This document shows positions 1 through 8,931 of a stretch of 38,943 nucleotides of DNA, one piece after another. The notes under the pieces were generated by a model, which had not been told where the DNA came from, ran no database searches, and was given only the letters and a program-made list of their open reading frames with translations. Both the position numbers and the translations under genes were made by a program. Location: NCBI GenBank assembly GCA_026710545.1, contig JAPOQU010000075.1:1-38943 (forward strand). Reading direction: 5' to 3'. This stretch comes from Gammaproteobacteria bacterium. Its GTDB lineage: Bacteria > Pseudomonadota > Gammaproteobacteria > Eutrophobiales > Eutrophobiaceae. Numbering within the stretch: position 1 is the stretch's first letter; each line of letters starts with the position of its first letter.

Positions 1-140
1 CGGCAGGACAGCCGATTTGCACAGCAAGGCTGCCCGCAGGGTTGCGTACAGGGACGTATGCAATGACAAATCGGCAGGACAGCCGATTTGCACAGCAAGG
101 CTGCCCGCAGGGTTGCGTACAGGGACGTATGCAATGACAA
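1..140. repeat. 71-bp tandem duplication at the window edge
   Basis: Bases 1-69 recur without mismatch at 72-140, a head-to-tail repeat with period 71; more copies may lie to the left of the window. Each unit can fold: CAGCC pairs with GGCTG, and TTGCGTAC pairs with GTATGCAA through one G-U pair. Each unit also carries AGGGA followed by an ATG. The second copy therefore supplies the likely ribosome binding site and start of the small membrane-protein gene at 134. The ATG of the first copy (63) opens a 24-codon frame that ends exactly at that start with an ATGA overlap. Confidence 0.85.
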
Positions 141-397
141 TCATGGACAGGGCAAGAAAAATACCCGGCCCCTATCAGTTTATCACTGTCCTGTGGTTCT
201 CATTCCTGCTCGCAATAGTCCCTACCGGCATATTGTTCAGCATCATCGATCCGCTGGTCATCACTGAGTGCCTGGCAGCTCCTGGAGCAAGCCGCCTCGC
301 GGTTTACAGCATCGGTTTTCTGGTATTCTGGCTGTTATGCGCCTGCTCCGGCCTGATCAGCACCTTTTATCTATCGGCTAATTCAAAATCTGAATAA
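134..397 (+). CDS. small two-helix membrane protein upstream of ccoG
   Basis: An 87-residue hydrophobic protein of no family I recognise. It has a short basic N-terminus, a first membrane segment at about residues 15-37, a short loop with a Cys, and a second membrane segment at about 55-80. I chose ATG 134, preceded by AGGGA at a suitable distance; ATG 143 is an alternative. It ends 40 bases before ccoG on the same strand, so it may belong to the cytochrome-oxidase assembly operon. That role is inferred from position only. Its translation start lies inside the second copy of the 71-bp repeat, so the repeat may have reshaped the 5' end of the gene. Confidence 0.6.
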   Translation: MTIMDRARKIPGPYQFITVLWFSFLLAIVPTGILFSIIDPLVITECLAAPGASRLAVYSIGFLVFWLLCACSGLISTFYLSANSKSE

Positions 398-437
398 CCG
401 GCGCAAGCAGATCGATTCAGATTGAAATTCTCTGTAC

Positions 438-1814
438 ATGTCGACGCAGTCCATAGAAAACTCACTCTTCGAAAAACGGGAAAGAGTCTATCCCCGCGAA
501 GTACACGGCAGGTTTGCCCTGCTCCGGGTCAGCGCCGTACTCGGACTGCTGGGGCTGTATTACCTGCTGCCCTGGGTGGATTGGTCGGGCCGGCAAGCGG
601 TGCTGCTGGATCTGCCGGCGCGGAAATTCTACATATTCGGTCTTACCTTGTGGCCCCAGGATTTTCCCCTGCTGACCCTGTTGCTGATCAGCGCCGCCAT
701 GTCCCTGTTCTTTTTCACTGCGCTGGCAGGGCGCCTGTGGTGCGGTTATGCCTGCCCGCAGACTGTATGGACGGAAGTTTTTTTATGGATTGAACGCCAC
801 ATTGAAGGAAGCCGCATCCAGCAGATGCGCCTGGATCAATCCCCCCTCAATTTCGGGAAACTAAAGATAAAAGCTGCCAAACATACGGTCTGGATCCTGT
901 TTTCGCTATGGACCGGTTTTACCTTTGTGGCCTATTTCACTCCGGCGCGGGAACTGGCGCTGAAAACCCTGGAACTGCGACTTGGACCCTGGGAGATTTT
1001 CTGGCTGTTGTTTTACAGTTTTGCCACCTATGGCAATGCCGGCTGGATGCGCGAGCAGGTCTGCAAATATATGTGTCCTTATGCGCGCTTCCAGAGCGCC
1101 ATGTTCGACTCAGATACCCTGGTCATCTCCTATGATGAAAAACGCGGTGAGCCGCGTGGTTCGCGCCGGCCCGGGATCAACCCGGCGGATCAGGGATTGG
1201 GAGATTGCATCAACTGCACACTTTGCGTCCAGGTGTGCCCGACGGGCATTGATATCCGCGACGGTCTGCAGTACGAATGCATAGGATGTTCGGCCTGTAT
1301 CGACGTGTGTGACGATGTGATGGATAAGATGGGGTACGAGAAGGGACTAATCCGGTATACCACGCCGAATGCCTTACAGGGAGAAAAAACGCAGGTATTA
1401 CGCCCCAGGATTATAATATACGGCGCGATCCTGCTGGCGTTGCTTGCCGTTTTCCTGGTTACTCTCGCCAACAGGACTCCGCTTGCGCTCGACGTCATCA
1501 GGGATCGCAACCAGCTCTACCGGGAGACCCGGGAAGGATTGATAGAGAACGTATATACGTTGAAGATTATGAATATGGATAACAAGACTCGAAATTATTC
1601 CCTGGAAGTAACAGGGATCAGCGGCATCTCCCTACAGGTCGACCAGGCGCCGGTTCAAGCCGCATCGGGCGAAGTGCTCAGTGTGCCCGTCAGGGTGCAG
1701 GCGGACGAGTTGAACCTTACGGAACGCTCCAGCGAAATCGCATTCGTCCTGACCACGGAAGATAACGAGCTCACCGTGACCGAGGCCGCCCGCTTTCTCG
1801 GTCCCGTTTATTGA
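438..1814 (+). CDS. ccoG: cytochrome c oxidase accessory protein CcoG (FixG/RdxA)
   Basis: A polyferredoxin-like membrane protein of 458 residues, the usual family length. CcoG proteins act as cytoplasmic-membrane copper reductases in cbb3-type cytochrome oxidase assembly. The sequence has several membrane segments in the N-terminal half and a Cys pair at 102 and 106 (WCGYACP). Two ferredoxin-type 4Fe-4S motifs follow, with Cys 257, 260, 263, 267 and Cys 281, 284, 287, 291. After one further membrane segment (about 320-345) comes an immunoglobulin-like periplasmic C-terminal domain. The TGA stop overlaps the fixH ATG by one base (TGATG), which indicates translational coupling. The structural genes ccoNOP are not in view and would be expected to the left. 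Confidence 0.95.
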   Translation: MSTQSIENSLFEKRERVYPREVHGRFALLRVSAVLGLLGLYYLLPWVDWSGRQAVLLDLPARKFYIFGLTLWPQDFPLLTLLLISAAMSLFFFTALAGRLWCGYACPQTVWTEVFLWIERHIEGSRIQQMRLDQSPLNFGKLKIKAAKHTVWILFSLWTGFTFVAYFTPARELALKTLELRLGPWEIFWLLFYSFATYGNAGWMREQVCKYMCPYARFQSAMFDSDTLVISYDEKRGEPRGSRRPGINPADQGLGDCINCTLCVQVCPTGIDIRDGLQYECIGCSACIDVCDDVMDKMGYEKGLIRYTTPNALQGEKTQVLRPRIIIYGAILLALLAVFLVTLANRTPLALDVIRDRNQLYRETREGLIENVYTLKIMNMDNKTRNYSLEVTGISGISLQVDQAPVQAASGEVLSVPVRVQADELNLTERSSEIAFVLTTEDNELTVTEAARFLGPVY

Positions 1815-2281
1815 TGGACCGGCGCAATAAACAGGGTTGGGCAACCGAGCCTTACGTCTGGCTGATCCTGCTGTTCCCGCTCCTGGCCGTTATAGGCGGT
1901 ATCGTTACCACCTGGCTGGCGGTCTCATCGGATGACGGCCTGGTCGTGGATGATTACTACAAGCGCGGCCTGGAAATAAACCGTACCCTGGAAAGGGATC
2001 GCGCGGCACAGGGATATGACCTGAAATCAATCATCCATACCACAGAAGACGACAGAAAATTACGGATAATACTGCAGGGCAACCGGCTGTTTACGCCGCC
2101 GGAAAAAATTACCTTGCAACTGCTGCACCCCACACGTAGCGGGCATGACAGGAAACTGCTGCTGGAACACAGCGGCAGCGGAGCCTATCATGGCGGCCTT
2201 CCCCCGTTGATAAAGGGTAACTGGCATGTACTCATCGAAGCGCAAGACTGGCGACTGCTGGACTTCCTGTTCATCCTTTAG
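1814..2281 (+). CDS. fixH: FixH family cbb3 oxidase assembly protein
   Basis: A 155-residue protein with one N-terminal membrane segment (about residues 15-38), then a conserved DDYYKRGLEIN stretch and a beta-rich periplasmic domain, the usual FixH layout. FixH works with CcoG/FixG and the FixI/CcoI copper ATPase in cbb3 oxidase maturation. I chose ATG 1814, which shares one base with the ccoG stop; an upstream TTG at 1811 is possible but unnecessary. The C-terminus is hydrophobic (LLDFLFIL). No ccoI or ccoS gene follows, so the cluster ends here. Confidence 0.88.
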   Translation: MDRRNKQGWATEPYVWLILLFPLLAVIGGIVTTWLAVSSDDGLVVDDYYKRGLEINRTLERDRAAQGYDLKSIIHTTEDDRKLRIILQGNRLFTPPEKITLQLLHPTRSGHDRKLLLEHSGSGAYHGGLPPLIKGNWHVLIEAQDWRLLDFLFIL

Positions 2282-2287
2282 ATCTCT

Positions 2288-2335
2288 GCCAGGCGAATGT
2301 CCGGGGCAGAATTCAATTCTGTCCCCTTACCTGGC
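2288..2335 (+). terminator. nested stem-loop after fixH (possible terminator)
   Basis: An outer stem GCCAGG (2288-2293) / CCTGGC (2330-2335) encloses an inner stem in which GGGGCAGAATT pairs with AATTCTGTCCCC, with one bulged base (2303-2326). There is no clean T-run directly after it, so intrinsic termination is uncertain; it could instead be a dispersed palindromic repeat. The GGGGCAGA / TCTGCCCC core recurs in the hairpin at 14086-14117. Confidence 0.45.
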
Positions 2336-2392
2336 GTTAGTGTCTCCTTTTACGTTTGATTCCTGTCCCGAATTGTAATTCAATAACCGGCC

Positions 2393-3514
2393 ATGACACT
2401 TGCATTGACCAGGGAACTCATAGCCAGGCCGTCCGTAACGCCTGACGATGCCGGCTGCCAGCAGTTGATTGGCGAGCGCCTGAAAAAAAGCGGGTTCAAT
2501 GTAACCGACCTGACTTGTGACGATGTAACCAACCTGTGGGCCACCCACGGCCATGGCGCTCCCGTCTTTACTTTCCTGGGTCATACCGACGTGGTGCCGG
2601 CAGGACCTGGGGCAGACTGGGAATCTCCACCCTTCGAACCCCGGGAACGGAACGGCTACCTGTACGGCCGCGGCGCGGCAGACATGAAAGGCAGTATCGC
2701 GGCCATGGTAAGCGCACTGGAGCGTTTCGTCGCAGAAAATCCCGCACATGACGGCACCATCAGCCTGTTACTGACCAGTGATGAAGAAGGAATTGCGGTA
2801 AACGGCACAAAAAAAGTCGTGGAATACCTGGATCGAAATGATATCAGGATTGACTGGTGCCTTGTAGGTGAACCATGCAGCAGTGAAAAACTCGGCGACG
2901 TCATCAAAAACGGCCGGCGCGGTTCCCTGTCGGGCGTGCTTACCGTCGCAGGGGTCCAGGGGCATACGGCCTACCCCGCGCTGGCAAGGAATCCCGTGCA
3001 CCTGGCCGGCCCGGCACTGGTGGAGTTGAGTCAGCGGGTCTGGGATGACGGCAACGCCCATTACCCTCCCAGCAGCTTTCAGATTTCCAATATCCATGCC
3101 GGGACAGGCGCCGAAAACGTGATACCGTCCTCCGTTGAGGTCAGTTTCAACCTGCGCTTCTCCACTGAATGGACTGAACAGCGACTCAAGGACACAGTCG
3201 GGTCACTGCTTGACAGGCATGAACTGGATTACACCCTCCTCTGGCGGCCATGCAGCCAGCCCTTCCTGACGCAGTCAGGCAGACTGCTTGACGCGGTTCA
3301 AGCGGCGGTTACCGGCATCTGCGGCATCAAGCCTGAGATTTCCACTGACGGCGGCACTTCCGACGGGCGCTTCATCGCACCCACGGGCGCCGAAGTGGTA
3401 GAACTGGGCCCGGTCAACGCCACCATCCACAAGGTCAACGAGTGCGTGCGCAGCGCCGACCTGGAAACGCTGTCAGACCTGTACCAGGATATATTGACGC
3501 AGTTAATGAAATAA
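2393..3514 (+). CDS. dapE: succinyl-diaminopimelate desuccinylase
   Basis: An M20-family zinc metallohydrolase that hydrolyses N-succinyl-LL-2,6-diaminopimelate in lysine and peptidoglycan precursor synthesis. At 373 residues it has the usual DapE length. Visible metal and catalytic residues are H64 and D66 in GHTDVVP, D97 in GRGAADMKG, and E131-E132 in TSDEEG. The dimerisation-domain GHTAYP and the C-terminal NATIHKVNE with its zinc-ligand His are also present. It is transcribed alone; the partners dapC or dapD often found beside dapE are absent. The gene on its right is convergent with only 16 bases between the stops, so dapE marks the boundary between core genome and the defence operon. 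Confidence 0.96.
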   Translation: MTLALTRELIARPSVTPDDAGCQQLIGERLKKSGFNVTDLTCDDVTNLWATHGHGAPVFTFLGHTDVVPAGPGADWESPPFEPRERNGYLYGRGAADMKGSIAAMVSALERFVAENPAHDGTISLLLTSDEEGIAVNGTKKVVEYLDRNDIRIDWCLVGEPCSSEKLGDVIKNGRRGSLSGVLTVAGVQGHTAYPALARNPVHLAGPALVELSQRVWDDGNAHYPPSSFQISNIHAGTGAENVIPSSVEVSFNLRFSTEWTEQRLKDTVGSLLDRHELDYTLLWRPCSQPFLTQSGRLLDAVQAAVTGICGIKPEISTDGGTSDGRFIAPTGAEVVELGPVNATIHKVNECVRSADLETLSDLYQDILTQLMK

Positions 3515-3530
3515 TCCTGACACGGCAATT

Positions 3531-4463
3531 TCATATTCGCCTCACTTTCCCGCCAGCCGATATTTCAAATATGGATTCAACTAAGTCGTAGACTGTAGAA
3601 TCACGTTCAAATACAGCCATTTTTTCCTGGCAATATTCAAAGCCAAGTAATTTCAGAAGAACTTTTTGATGAGAGCCTTCAGAAGAAAATCCCGCTTCGA
3701 CAATCATACCTCCCCGATCAGTCAACAGAAAACGAGCATGAAAACTATCACCAGTCATTTTCTGTTTCCAATTGAACAGTCGTACAGTCACACCTTCTGG
3801 TATCACGTCTAAGAACCAACCATGAGCGCGGTTGATAACATATTCTGTTGATGGCCTTGTCTCGTGGTCGCGAAAATGAATTTCACACTGAACACCACTG
3901 GACCGACTCGAAGCAACAATTGACAATGAGGCTTCTAAGGTTTCTTTGTAGCGTAGTTCTCTGATATCGAAATATGGGTCTACAAATAGAATCTTCTTTG
4001 CGGATTTAAGCAAAGGAGACATGGCCTTGGCTAAGACTTCGCCAACCTGTTCTACTTCCCAATCGATGGGAGCGACCATCAAAGGAGTTTCTTCGATAAT
4101 ATCCTCGGTGACAATAATGAAGTCCTTTGCACCTCGGTTCTCTGAAGCGATGATTCCGTGGAATGGTTCAAGAAAGTGCTGCTGTATTGCATTATCCAGC
4201 CAGTCTCCAGTCTCACTATCATATTTGCGAGCACTGCGGATCAACGCCTCTCTTTTTGCTCTCTGCAATTTCTCGATAAGAGACTTGTACCTGACATCAC
4301 GCATCCCTGACTGTTTCGCCACCTCGATAACTTCTTGTATCCATTTCCCTGGAAACTGAGATATCAGCCTTCCACGATCAAAGCCAAACTTCTCAATCAA
4401 ATACCTAAAGTTCTCCCAACTGGCCCCGATTGCCTTGGGTTCAACCGCATACTCGTACAGCAT
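3531..4463 (-). CDS. PLD-like domain protein, last gene of the WYL-RM-AAA operon
   Basis: A 310-residue protein. The N-terminal half (1-130) is charged, helical and unrecognised. The C-terminal half has a phospholipase-D-like signature: the strand ILFVDPYFD (about 158-166), then H242-A-R244-F-L-L-T-D249, an HxR variant of the HxK(x4)D motif, followed by GFSSEGSHQK. Only one such motif is seen, as in PLD-fold nucleases that work as dimers. Its ATG overlaps the TGA of the upstream ATPase by one base (TGATG), so the two are almost certainly translated together. The likely role is nuclease or other effector of the ATPase in an anti-phage module; this is inferred from fold and context. The Lys to Arg change could mean altered or lost catalysis. 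Confidence 0.7.
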   Translation of the reverse strand: MLYEYAVEPKAIGASWENFRYLIEKFGFDRGRLISQFPGKWIQEVIEVAKQSGMRDVRYKSLIEKLQRAKREALIRSARKYDSETGDWLDNAIQQHFLEPFHGIIASENRGAKDFIIVTEDIIEETPLMVAPIDWEVEQVGEVLAKAMSPLLKSAKKILFVDPYFDIRELRYKETLEASLSIVASSRSSGVQCEIHFRDHETRPSTEYVINRAHGWFLDVIPEGVTVRLFNWKQKMTGDSFHARFLLTDRGGMIVEAGFSSEGSHQKVLLKLLGFEYCQEKMAVFERDSTVYDLVESIFEISAGGKVRRI

Positions 4464-6205
4464 CAGAATAGTTCCTCTGTACGCTCATCAAAAAAGCCCT
4501 TCGGCCAGCGATCGATAAACTCACCTTCTTCGTCTACACGCAAAGTACGAAATTGGACTCCTTGCTCCGTCTTATCCACAAAAATTACAGACAAATCATC
4601 AGGCTTGAGACCAATCGCTTCTGGAGGTAGTTCGTTCTCTGTAGTTTCACGAATCCGGCGCAAGATGCGAAGAATAATATGTTCGCTGTGCGTTTCCATG
4701 AGTAGTGACTTCCTGGAGTTGAGATAATCTTTTTCAGATTGTGTTGTATGGATGAAAAGATCACCGAGCCTCACCTGGATTGCTGGGTGTATATGTAACT
4801 CGGGTTGTTCGATTATCAATATCCCTGCCCTATCTCTGAGGCAACCAACTACAACGGGAATCATTTGAGATATGCCAACCCCAACATCACACGGCGCTAC
4901 GATGATACCCCTATTGACATCACGCAAGGCAATCACTGTGCGAAGATTTAATAGGGCGTAGAGTTCTTGCACGTCCCCTATATCATCTTCGGTCAACCCA
5001 TGCTCAAAATATTGACTCATAGGGCTAGGTACAGGTATTTCCCTGATTTGGGTCTTCACCAGAGAGTAACCGGTCTGAAGTTTCTGTTCCCCTGATAACC
5101 AGACATTTACCTCGTTCAGCAACTTTTCTTCTTTGTCCGTGTAAAGCAAATCCCAAGCAGCCAAGCCTTGCGCCCAGCGAGACTCGTCTGATGAGAGGCG
5201 AGCTTGATAGCCGCGGTCAGGAATATCACGTAAAGGACCGATGTACGTCATCGCATTCAAGTAGTCACGGACAATCCGGACTGGTCCGAGAATCATTTCA
5301 TCAAGTAACAAAGAAAGGCCTTTACGCCGTTGCTGTTCAATTTTAAATTCACCGGCCTCTCCGACGGAGCTATCAATCTCTACGAGGTCAAGATCTAGTA
5401 ATTGATCCAAATCGGGTAATGCCCCTAAGGGTGTTTTGACTGCTATACGAAAATCAGTGTCGTGATCTTCCGGTACCGATGAGTCTGCCGACAATTCACG
5501 GGAGAGTTCCCAAATTTCACTTCCCAGCGGTGACGAAAGCGGGTCGCTAAGTAACTCCTCGGCTTCTTCAGGGGATAATATTTCTTCGCCTTCATAAGAT
5601 CCGAAATCATCGTCAGAATAAATGATTTCCTGCAGCAGCGGGTGTGCAAAGTTAAAGCCTGTCAGTTGAGCGCGCCCCTTTTGTGGGGGTGACTCGAGCA
5701 TGGCTAACGCCTCACCATTCATCTGGATTCCCAACATGGCAACATAAGAGCTTTGTATTAAATCGCTCCAGTGAACCTCAACGGTCAGCCCTATATGCTT
5801 GACAAATGGATTGAACCCATATTCGGCGGCTTCTCCTGCGATATAGCAAACTTGGAGAGCATTAAATGCCTCCTGGTTTACACTGGCTCCTGAATTCAAG
5901 GGCAAGCGTTCACTACCCTGCTCGTCCTCCAGGAGAATGTCCACCTTGAGGGCTATCGGCAAAGATTGATCATGATTATGTACAAACGTTGCAAAACCGC
6001 CCAGGTCAGTCAAGCCGCCTGCAATAGTCTGGTCAGGGTCGGTATTTCGACGCTCAAGAATCTCGCGCAGGTAATGTAACGCTTGTAGGATTGTACTTTT
6101 ACCTGCGCTGTTGGGACCGAATAACAGGGTAATTGGCTTTAGATCGATAGATTGGCGTGTACCTATGCCCTTGAAATTTTCTATCTCAATATGGATTAAA
6201 CGCAT
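4463..6205 (-). CDS. AAA/ABC-type ATPase with C-terminal DUF3696-like region
   Basis: An SMC/OLD-like ATPase of about 580 residues. It has an N-terminal Walker A (FGPNSAGKST, about 29-38), a long insertion rich in acidic residues, an ABC-type signature region (GVGISQMIPVV), Walker B with D-loop (IIEQPELHIHP), and a switch His in METHSEH. The C-terminal GEFIDRWPKGFFDE is typical of DUF3696 ATPases. I chose ATG 6205, spaced well from GAGAG; a GTG at 6208 is also possible. It begins 9 bases after hsdS and is coupled to the PLD-like gene. Related ATPases sit beside nuclease partners in defence loci, often near type I restriction genes (compare the rlo genes of Campylobacter). Sensing or switching of the PLD partner is inferred. 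Confidence 0.8.
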   Translation of the reverse strand: MRLIHIEIENFKGIGTRQSIDLKPITLLFGPNSAGKSTILQALHYLREILERRNTDPDQTIAGGLTDLGGFATFVHNHDQSLPIALKVDILLEDEQGSERLPLNSGASVNQEAFNALQVCYIAGEAAEYGFNPFVKHIGLTVEVHWSDLIQSSYVAMLGIQMNGEALAMLESPPQKGRAQLTGFNFAHPLLQEIIYSDDDFGSYEGEEILSPEEAEELLSDPLSSPLGSEIWELSRELSADSSVPEDHDTDFRIAVKTPLGALPDLDQLLDLDLVEIDSSVGEAGEFKIEQQRRKGLSLLLDEMILGPVRIVRDYLNAMTYIGPLRDIPDRGYQARLSSDESRWAQGLAAWDLLYTDKEEKLLNEVNVWLSGEQKLQTGYSLVKTQIREIPVPSPMSQYFEHGLTEDDIGDVQELYALLNLRTVIALRDVNRGIIVAPCDVGVGISQMIPVVVGCLRDRAGILIIEQPELHIHPAIQVRLGDLFIHTTQSEKDYLNSRKSLLMETHSEHIILRILRRIRETTENELPPEAIGLKPDDLSVIFVDKTEQGVQFRTLRVDEEGEFIDRWPKGFFDERTEELF

Positions 6206-6214
6206 CACACTCTC

Positions 6215-7408
6215 TCATAGTTCACCACCGAAGGCTTGGCGAGAAATGGACAACAGCAACTCATTATCTGTATTAATTTTCTTCCTGATCAATGTGGCTA
6301 GATTTATTATAGCTTCCAATCTCTGCTGATATAGACGCTGAATATCAATTGAAGGAACGGGAATGGAGATAGAACATAATTCCTTGGCATTGATATTTGC
6401 CATTCCTATGATACTCCTACACATGCCACGTAGCTTTGCCTTCCCGTAGGCGCTGTTCAAGAATCCAGAGACATAGTCTGGAAGAGCCTGCTTGTTCGTT
6501 CGTAGTCGTATCAGATAACCGGCAAAAGCAAGTCGATCTTCTCCCTGATATACCGCTGTTTTCCCGACCAGTTCAGCGCTATTCGTCCTGTTAAAAAGTA
6601 TATCTCCCTTGACAACCGTATATTTATCAATCTCATCATGTGAAAGGTCGATATATTTCATATCTCTACAGTTTATTTGACCATCGTAGGTTAAATTATT
6701 CATTCGGAGGATGGGGTATTCACCATCAGGCCCTGCTTTAGAACTCGTTCCATATTGCGTGGATTTAGTAAGATCTCCAATAGTCATTACCGGCCAACGA
6801 TGAGGGTTCTGACCAGGGTCGCCAAACATCTTTATAAATATCGACTTGAGCAGATTATCGGTCAGTTTAATAATTTGTTTACGTTTACGTCGGATGACAT
6901 CTGCCTTGGTGAGAATAGATGCAATGCGACGTTGTTCTGGGAGTGACGGTAATGGAACCTTGAACAAATCAAGTTCCGACTTTCTTATATTTTTAATGCT
7001 TATTCCAGATGACCTACTTGTCCAAGATCGGAAAGCTGGCGAACGGAGGTAATAAAAAAGATAATTTGGGTCACATATTTCTGGGTTTGCCCGAATCCCA
7101 GCACAAAATGCGCCGAATGTTCCTTCCCAATCTCGCTCTGCAATCGCTGTTTTCCCTACAACTTCAGAACTTCCCGATGATGTACAAATAATTATATCTC
7201 CACTTCTTAATATCTGTTCTACATTCACTTTCTCATGGGGGACATAAACCAAGTCCTTTTCGAGTAAAAGGCTATCTTGTATATTGCCAGCCCTAACCAC
7301 TGGTAAAAAACCAGAAGTGGGATTTGAAGTCACTTCAGCCTTGGAAAAGGTTACACCTCGAACTATATCCGCGATCTCACCTAGCGGAACGGTAGCCACT
7401 TCAGTCAT
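6215..7408 (-). CDS. hsdS: type I restriction-modification specificity subunit S
   Basis: A 397-residue HsdS with the normal two-half layout. The first target-recognition domain starts at [12 protein letters not shown], the first conserved helix is [17 protein letters not shown] (about 155-170) followed by a long coiled arm, then a second target-recognition domain and a second helical arm (about 350-397). It directs the HsdM/HsdR complex to a bipartite DNA site. Its ATG overlaps the hsdM TGA (ATGA) and GGAG lies upstream in hsdM. Base composition is visibly more AT-rich than hsdM and hsdR, as expected for recognition domains exchanged by recombination. The target sequence cannot be predicted by eye. 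Confidence 0.93.
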   Translation of the reverse strand: MTEVATVPLGEIADIVRGVTFSKAEVTSNPTSGFLPVVRAGNIQDSLLLEKDLVYVPHEKVNVEQILRSGDIIICTSSGSSEVVGKTAIAERDWEGTFGAFCAGIRANPEICDPNYLFYYLRSPAFRSWTSRSSGISIKNIRKSELDLFKVPLPSLPEQRRIASILTKADVIRRKRKQIIKLTDNLLKSIFIKMFGDPGQNPHRWPVMTIGDLTKSTQYGTSSKAGPDGEYPILRMNNLTYDGQINCRDMKYIDLSHDEIDKYTVVKGDILFNRTNSAELVGKTAVYQGEDRLAFAGYLIRLRTNKQALPDYVSGFLNSAYGKAKLRGMCRSIIGMANINAKELCSISIPVPSIDIQRLYQQRLEAIINLATLIRKKINTDNELLLSISRQAFGGEL

Positions 7409-8931
7409 CCAAGCATCTCCTCCAGTCCAACAAGGTCTTTAGAGATTTCATCATTCAACACCTTCATCCTCTCCAGTATCACTCTCGGCGGGTCATATTC
7501 CTCTTGCTCATAAACCATTTCCTTATAGCGATTGAGCGATAGATCATAGTTTGACTTGCGGATTTCCTCGGATGGAATAAAAAAAGCTTTATCTGTCCGG
7601 TCATTATCGCTTTTGGCATCCCGTCTTTGCCATCTGTCAAGACAGTCAGGCAAATCATTCTCAGACACCGGTTCGCGCTTGTCATCAAGTGAATAACCAT
7701 CTGCCTGGACGTCATAGAAAAAAACATTATCCGTTCGCCCACCTTTGGTGAATACGAGAACACCCGTCGATACCCCTGCATAAGGCTTGAAAACACCACC
7801 TGGCAGGGAGATCACCGCCTCAAGCTGGTTGTTATCTACGAGGAGTTTACGCATGTTCACATGAGCCCGGGATGAACCGAACAGGACACCATCGGGCACG
7901 ATCGTTGCGGAACGCCCACCGATCTTGAGCATACGCAGAATCAATACCAGGAACAGCAGTTCCGTCTTTTTGGTTTTTACCTGTCTTAAGAGTGAGGCAT
8001 GCACATCCTCAAAATCGAGGCTGCCTTTGAAGGGCGGGTTCGCCAGGATTAAATCGAAACCCTCGTGAGCGGCTTGGGGGAACCGGTCTGTGAAGCCCGT
8101 GCTCAGGGTATCCTGATAATGAATATCAGGACTGTCCACACTGTGCAGCATCAGGTTCATGGCCGCGATACGCAACATTGTCGCATCGAAATCAAAACCG
8201 TGGAACATATCGTTACTGATATGTTTTCGCTCATCTTCTTGCAACAGGTCACCGGTGTAAATCCGTTCTGTTTTACCTGTCTCGGGGTCTGTCTCTTCGA
8301 TAATTCCTCCCGGCGACGTATTGGTTTCCATGAGATATTGCATCACCTGGACCAGAAACCCGCCAGTGCCGCAGGCCGGATCGCCTATGACCTCGCTTGG
8401 TTTTGGCGCCATCATGTCCACCATCAGGCGGATGATATGCCTGGGAGTACGGAACTGCCCATTGATGCCAGCAGTAGTCAGCTTGCTCAGCAGGTATTCA
8501 TACAGGTCGCCCTTGGTGTCGCCCTCTGTCAGAGGTAACTGCTCAATCATGTTGACGGCTTTTACCAACAGACTCGGCTTCTGGATCATCAACTGGGCGT
8601 CTTTCATGAACTCGGCAAAGGCGGCGCTGGTGGTGGTGGCTTTACGAAAATGCGGAAATACTTGATCGCGCACCAGCGGTAACATAGTGTCAGCGCCAAG
8701 ATGGCGGAATTGTGACCAACGTAGATTCTGTTCCTTATCCGAAAAACGTCGCTGGAATGACCTGCCGGTTCGCTTCATGCGGTTCTCGTCGCGAGTCTCG
8801 TTGATATCGAGAAGGCGTGCGAACATCAAGAAAGTGATCTGCTCAATCACCGTCAACGGGTTGGTAATGCCACCCTGCCAGAACTCGGTCCAAAGCATAT
8901 CGACCTGGCGTTTCAGTTGTCCGGTAATCAT
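7405..8931 (-). CDS. hsdM: type I restriction-modification N6-adenine methyltransferase subunit M
   Basis: A 508-residue HsdM of normal length. The N-terminal helical HsdM domain (1-150) is followed by the methyltransferase fold, with the S-adenosylmethionine motif DPACGTGGF (184-192) and the catalytic NPPF (298-301). It methylates adenine in the host recognition site and with HsdS and HsdR forms the restriction complex. ATG 8931 follows GGAGCAACA and overlaps the hsdR stop (ATGA); its own stop overlaps hsdS. I see no truncation or frameshift, so the methylase should be active. Confidence 0.95.
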   Translation of the reverse strand: MITGQLKRQVDMLWTEFWQGGITNPLTVIEQITFLMFARLLDINETRDENRMKRTGRSFQRRFSDKEQNLRWSQFRHLGADTMLPLVRDQVFPHFRKATTTSAAFAEFMKDAQLMIQKPSLLVKAVNMIEQLPLTEGDTKGDLYEYLLSKLTTAGINGQFRTPRHIIRLMVDMMAPKPSEVIGDPACGTGGFLVQVMQYLMETNTSPGGIIEETDPETGKTERIYTGDLLQEDERKHISNDMFHGFDFDATMLRIAAMNLMLHSVDSPDIHYQDTLSTGFTDRFPQAAHEGFDLILANPPFKGSLDFEDVHASLLRQVKTKKTELLFLVLILRMLKIGGRSATIVPDGVLFGSSRAHVNMRKLLVDNNQLEAVISLPGGVFKPYAGVSTGVLVFTKGGRTDNVFFYDVQADGYSLDDKREPVSENDLPDCLDRWQRRDAKSDNDRTDKAFFIPSEEIRKSNYDLSLNRYKEMVYEQEEYDPPRVILERMKVLNDEISKDLVGLEEMLG

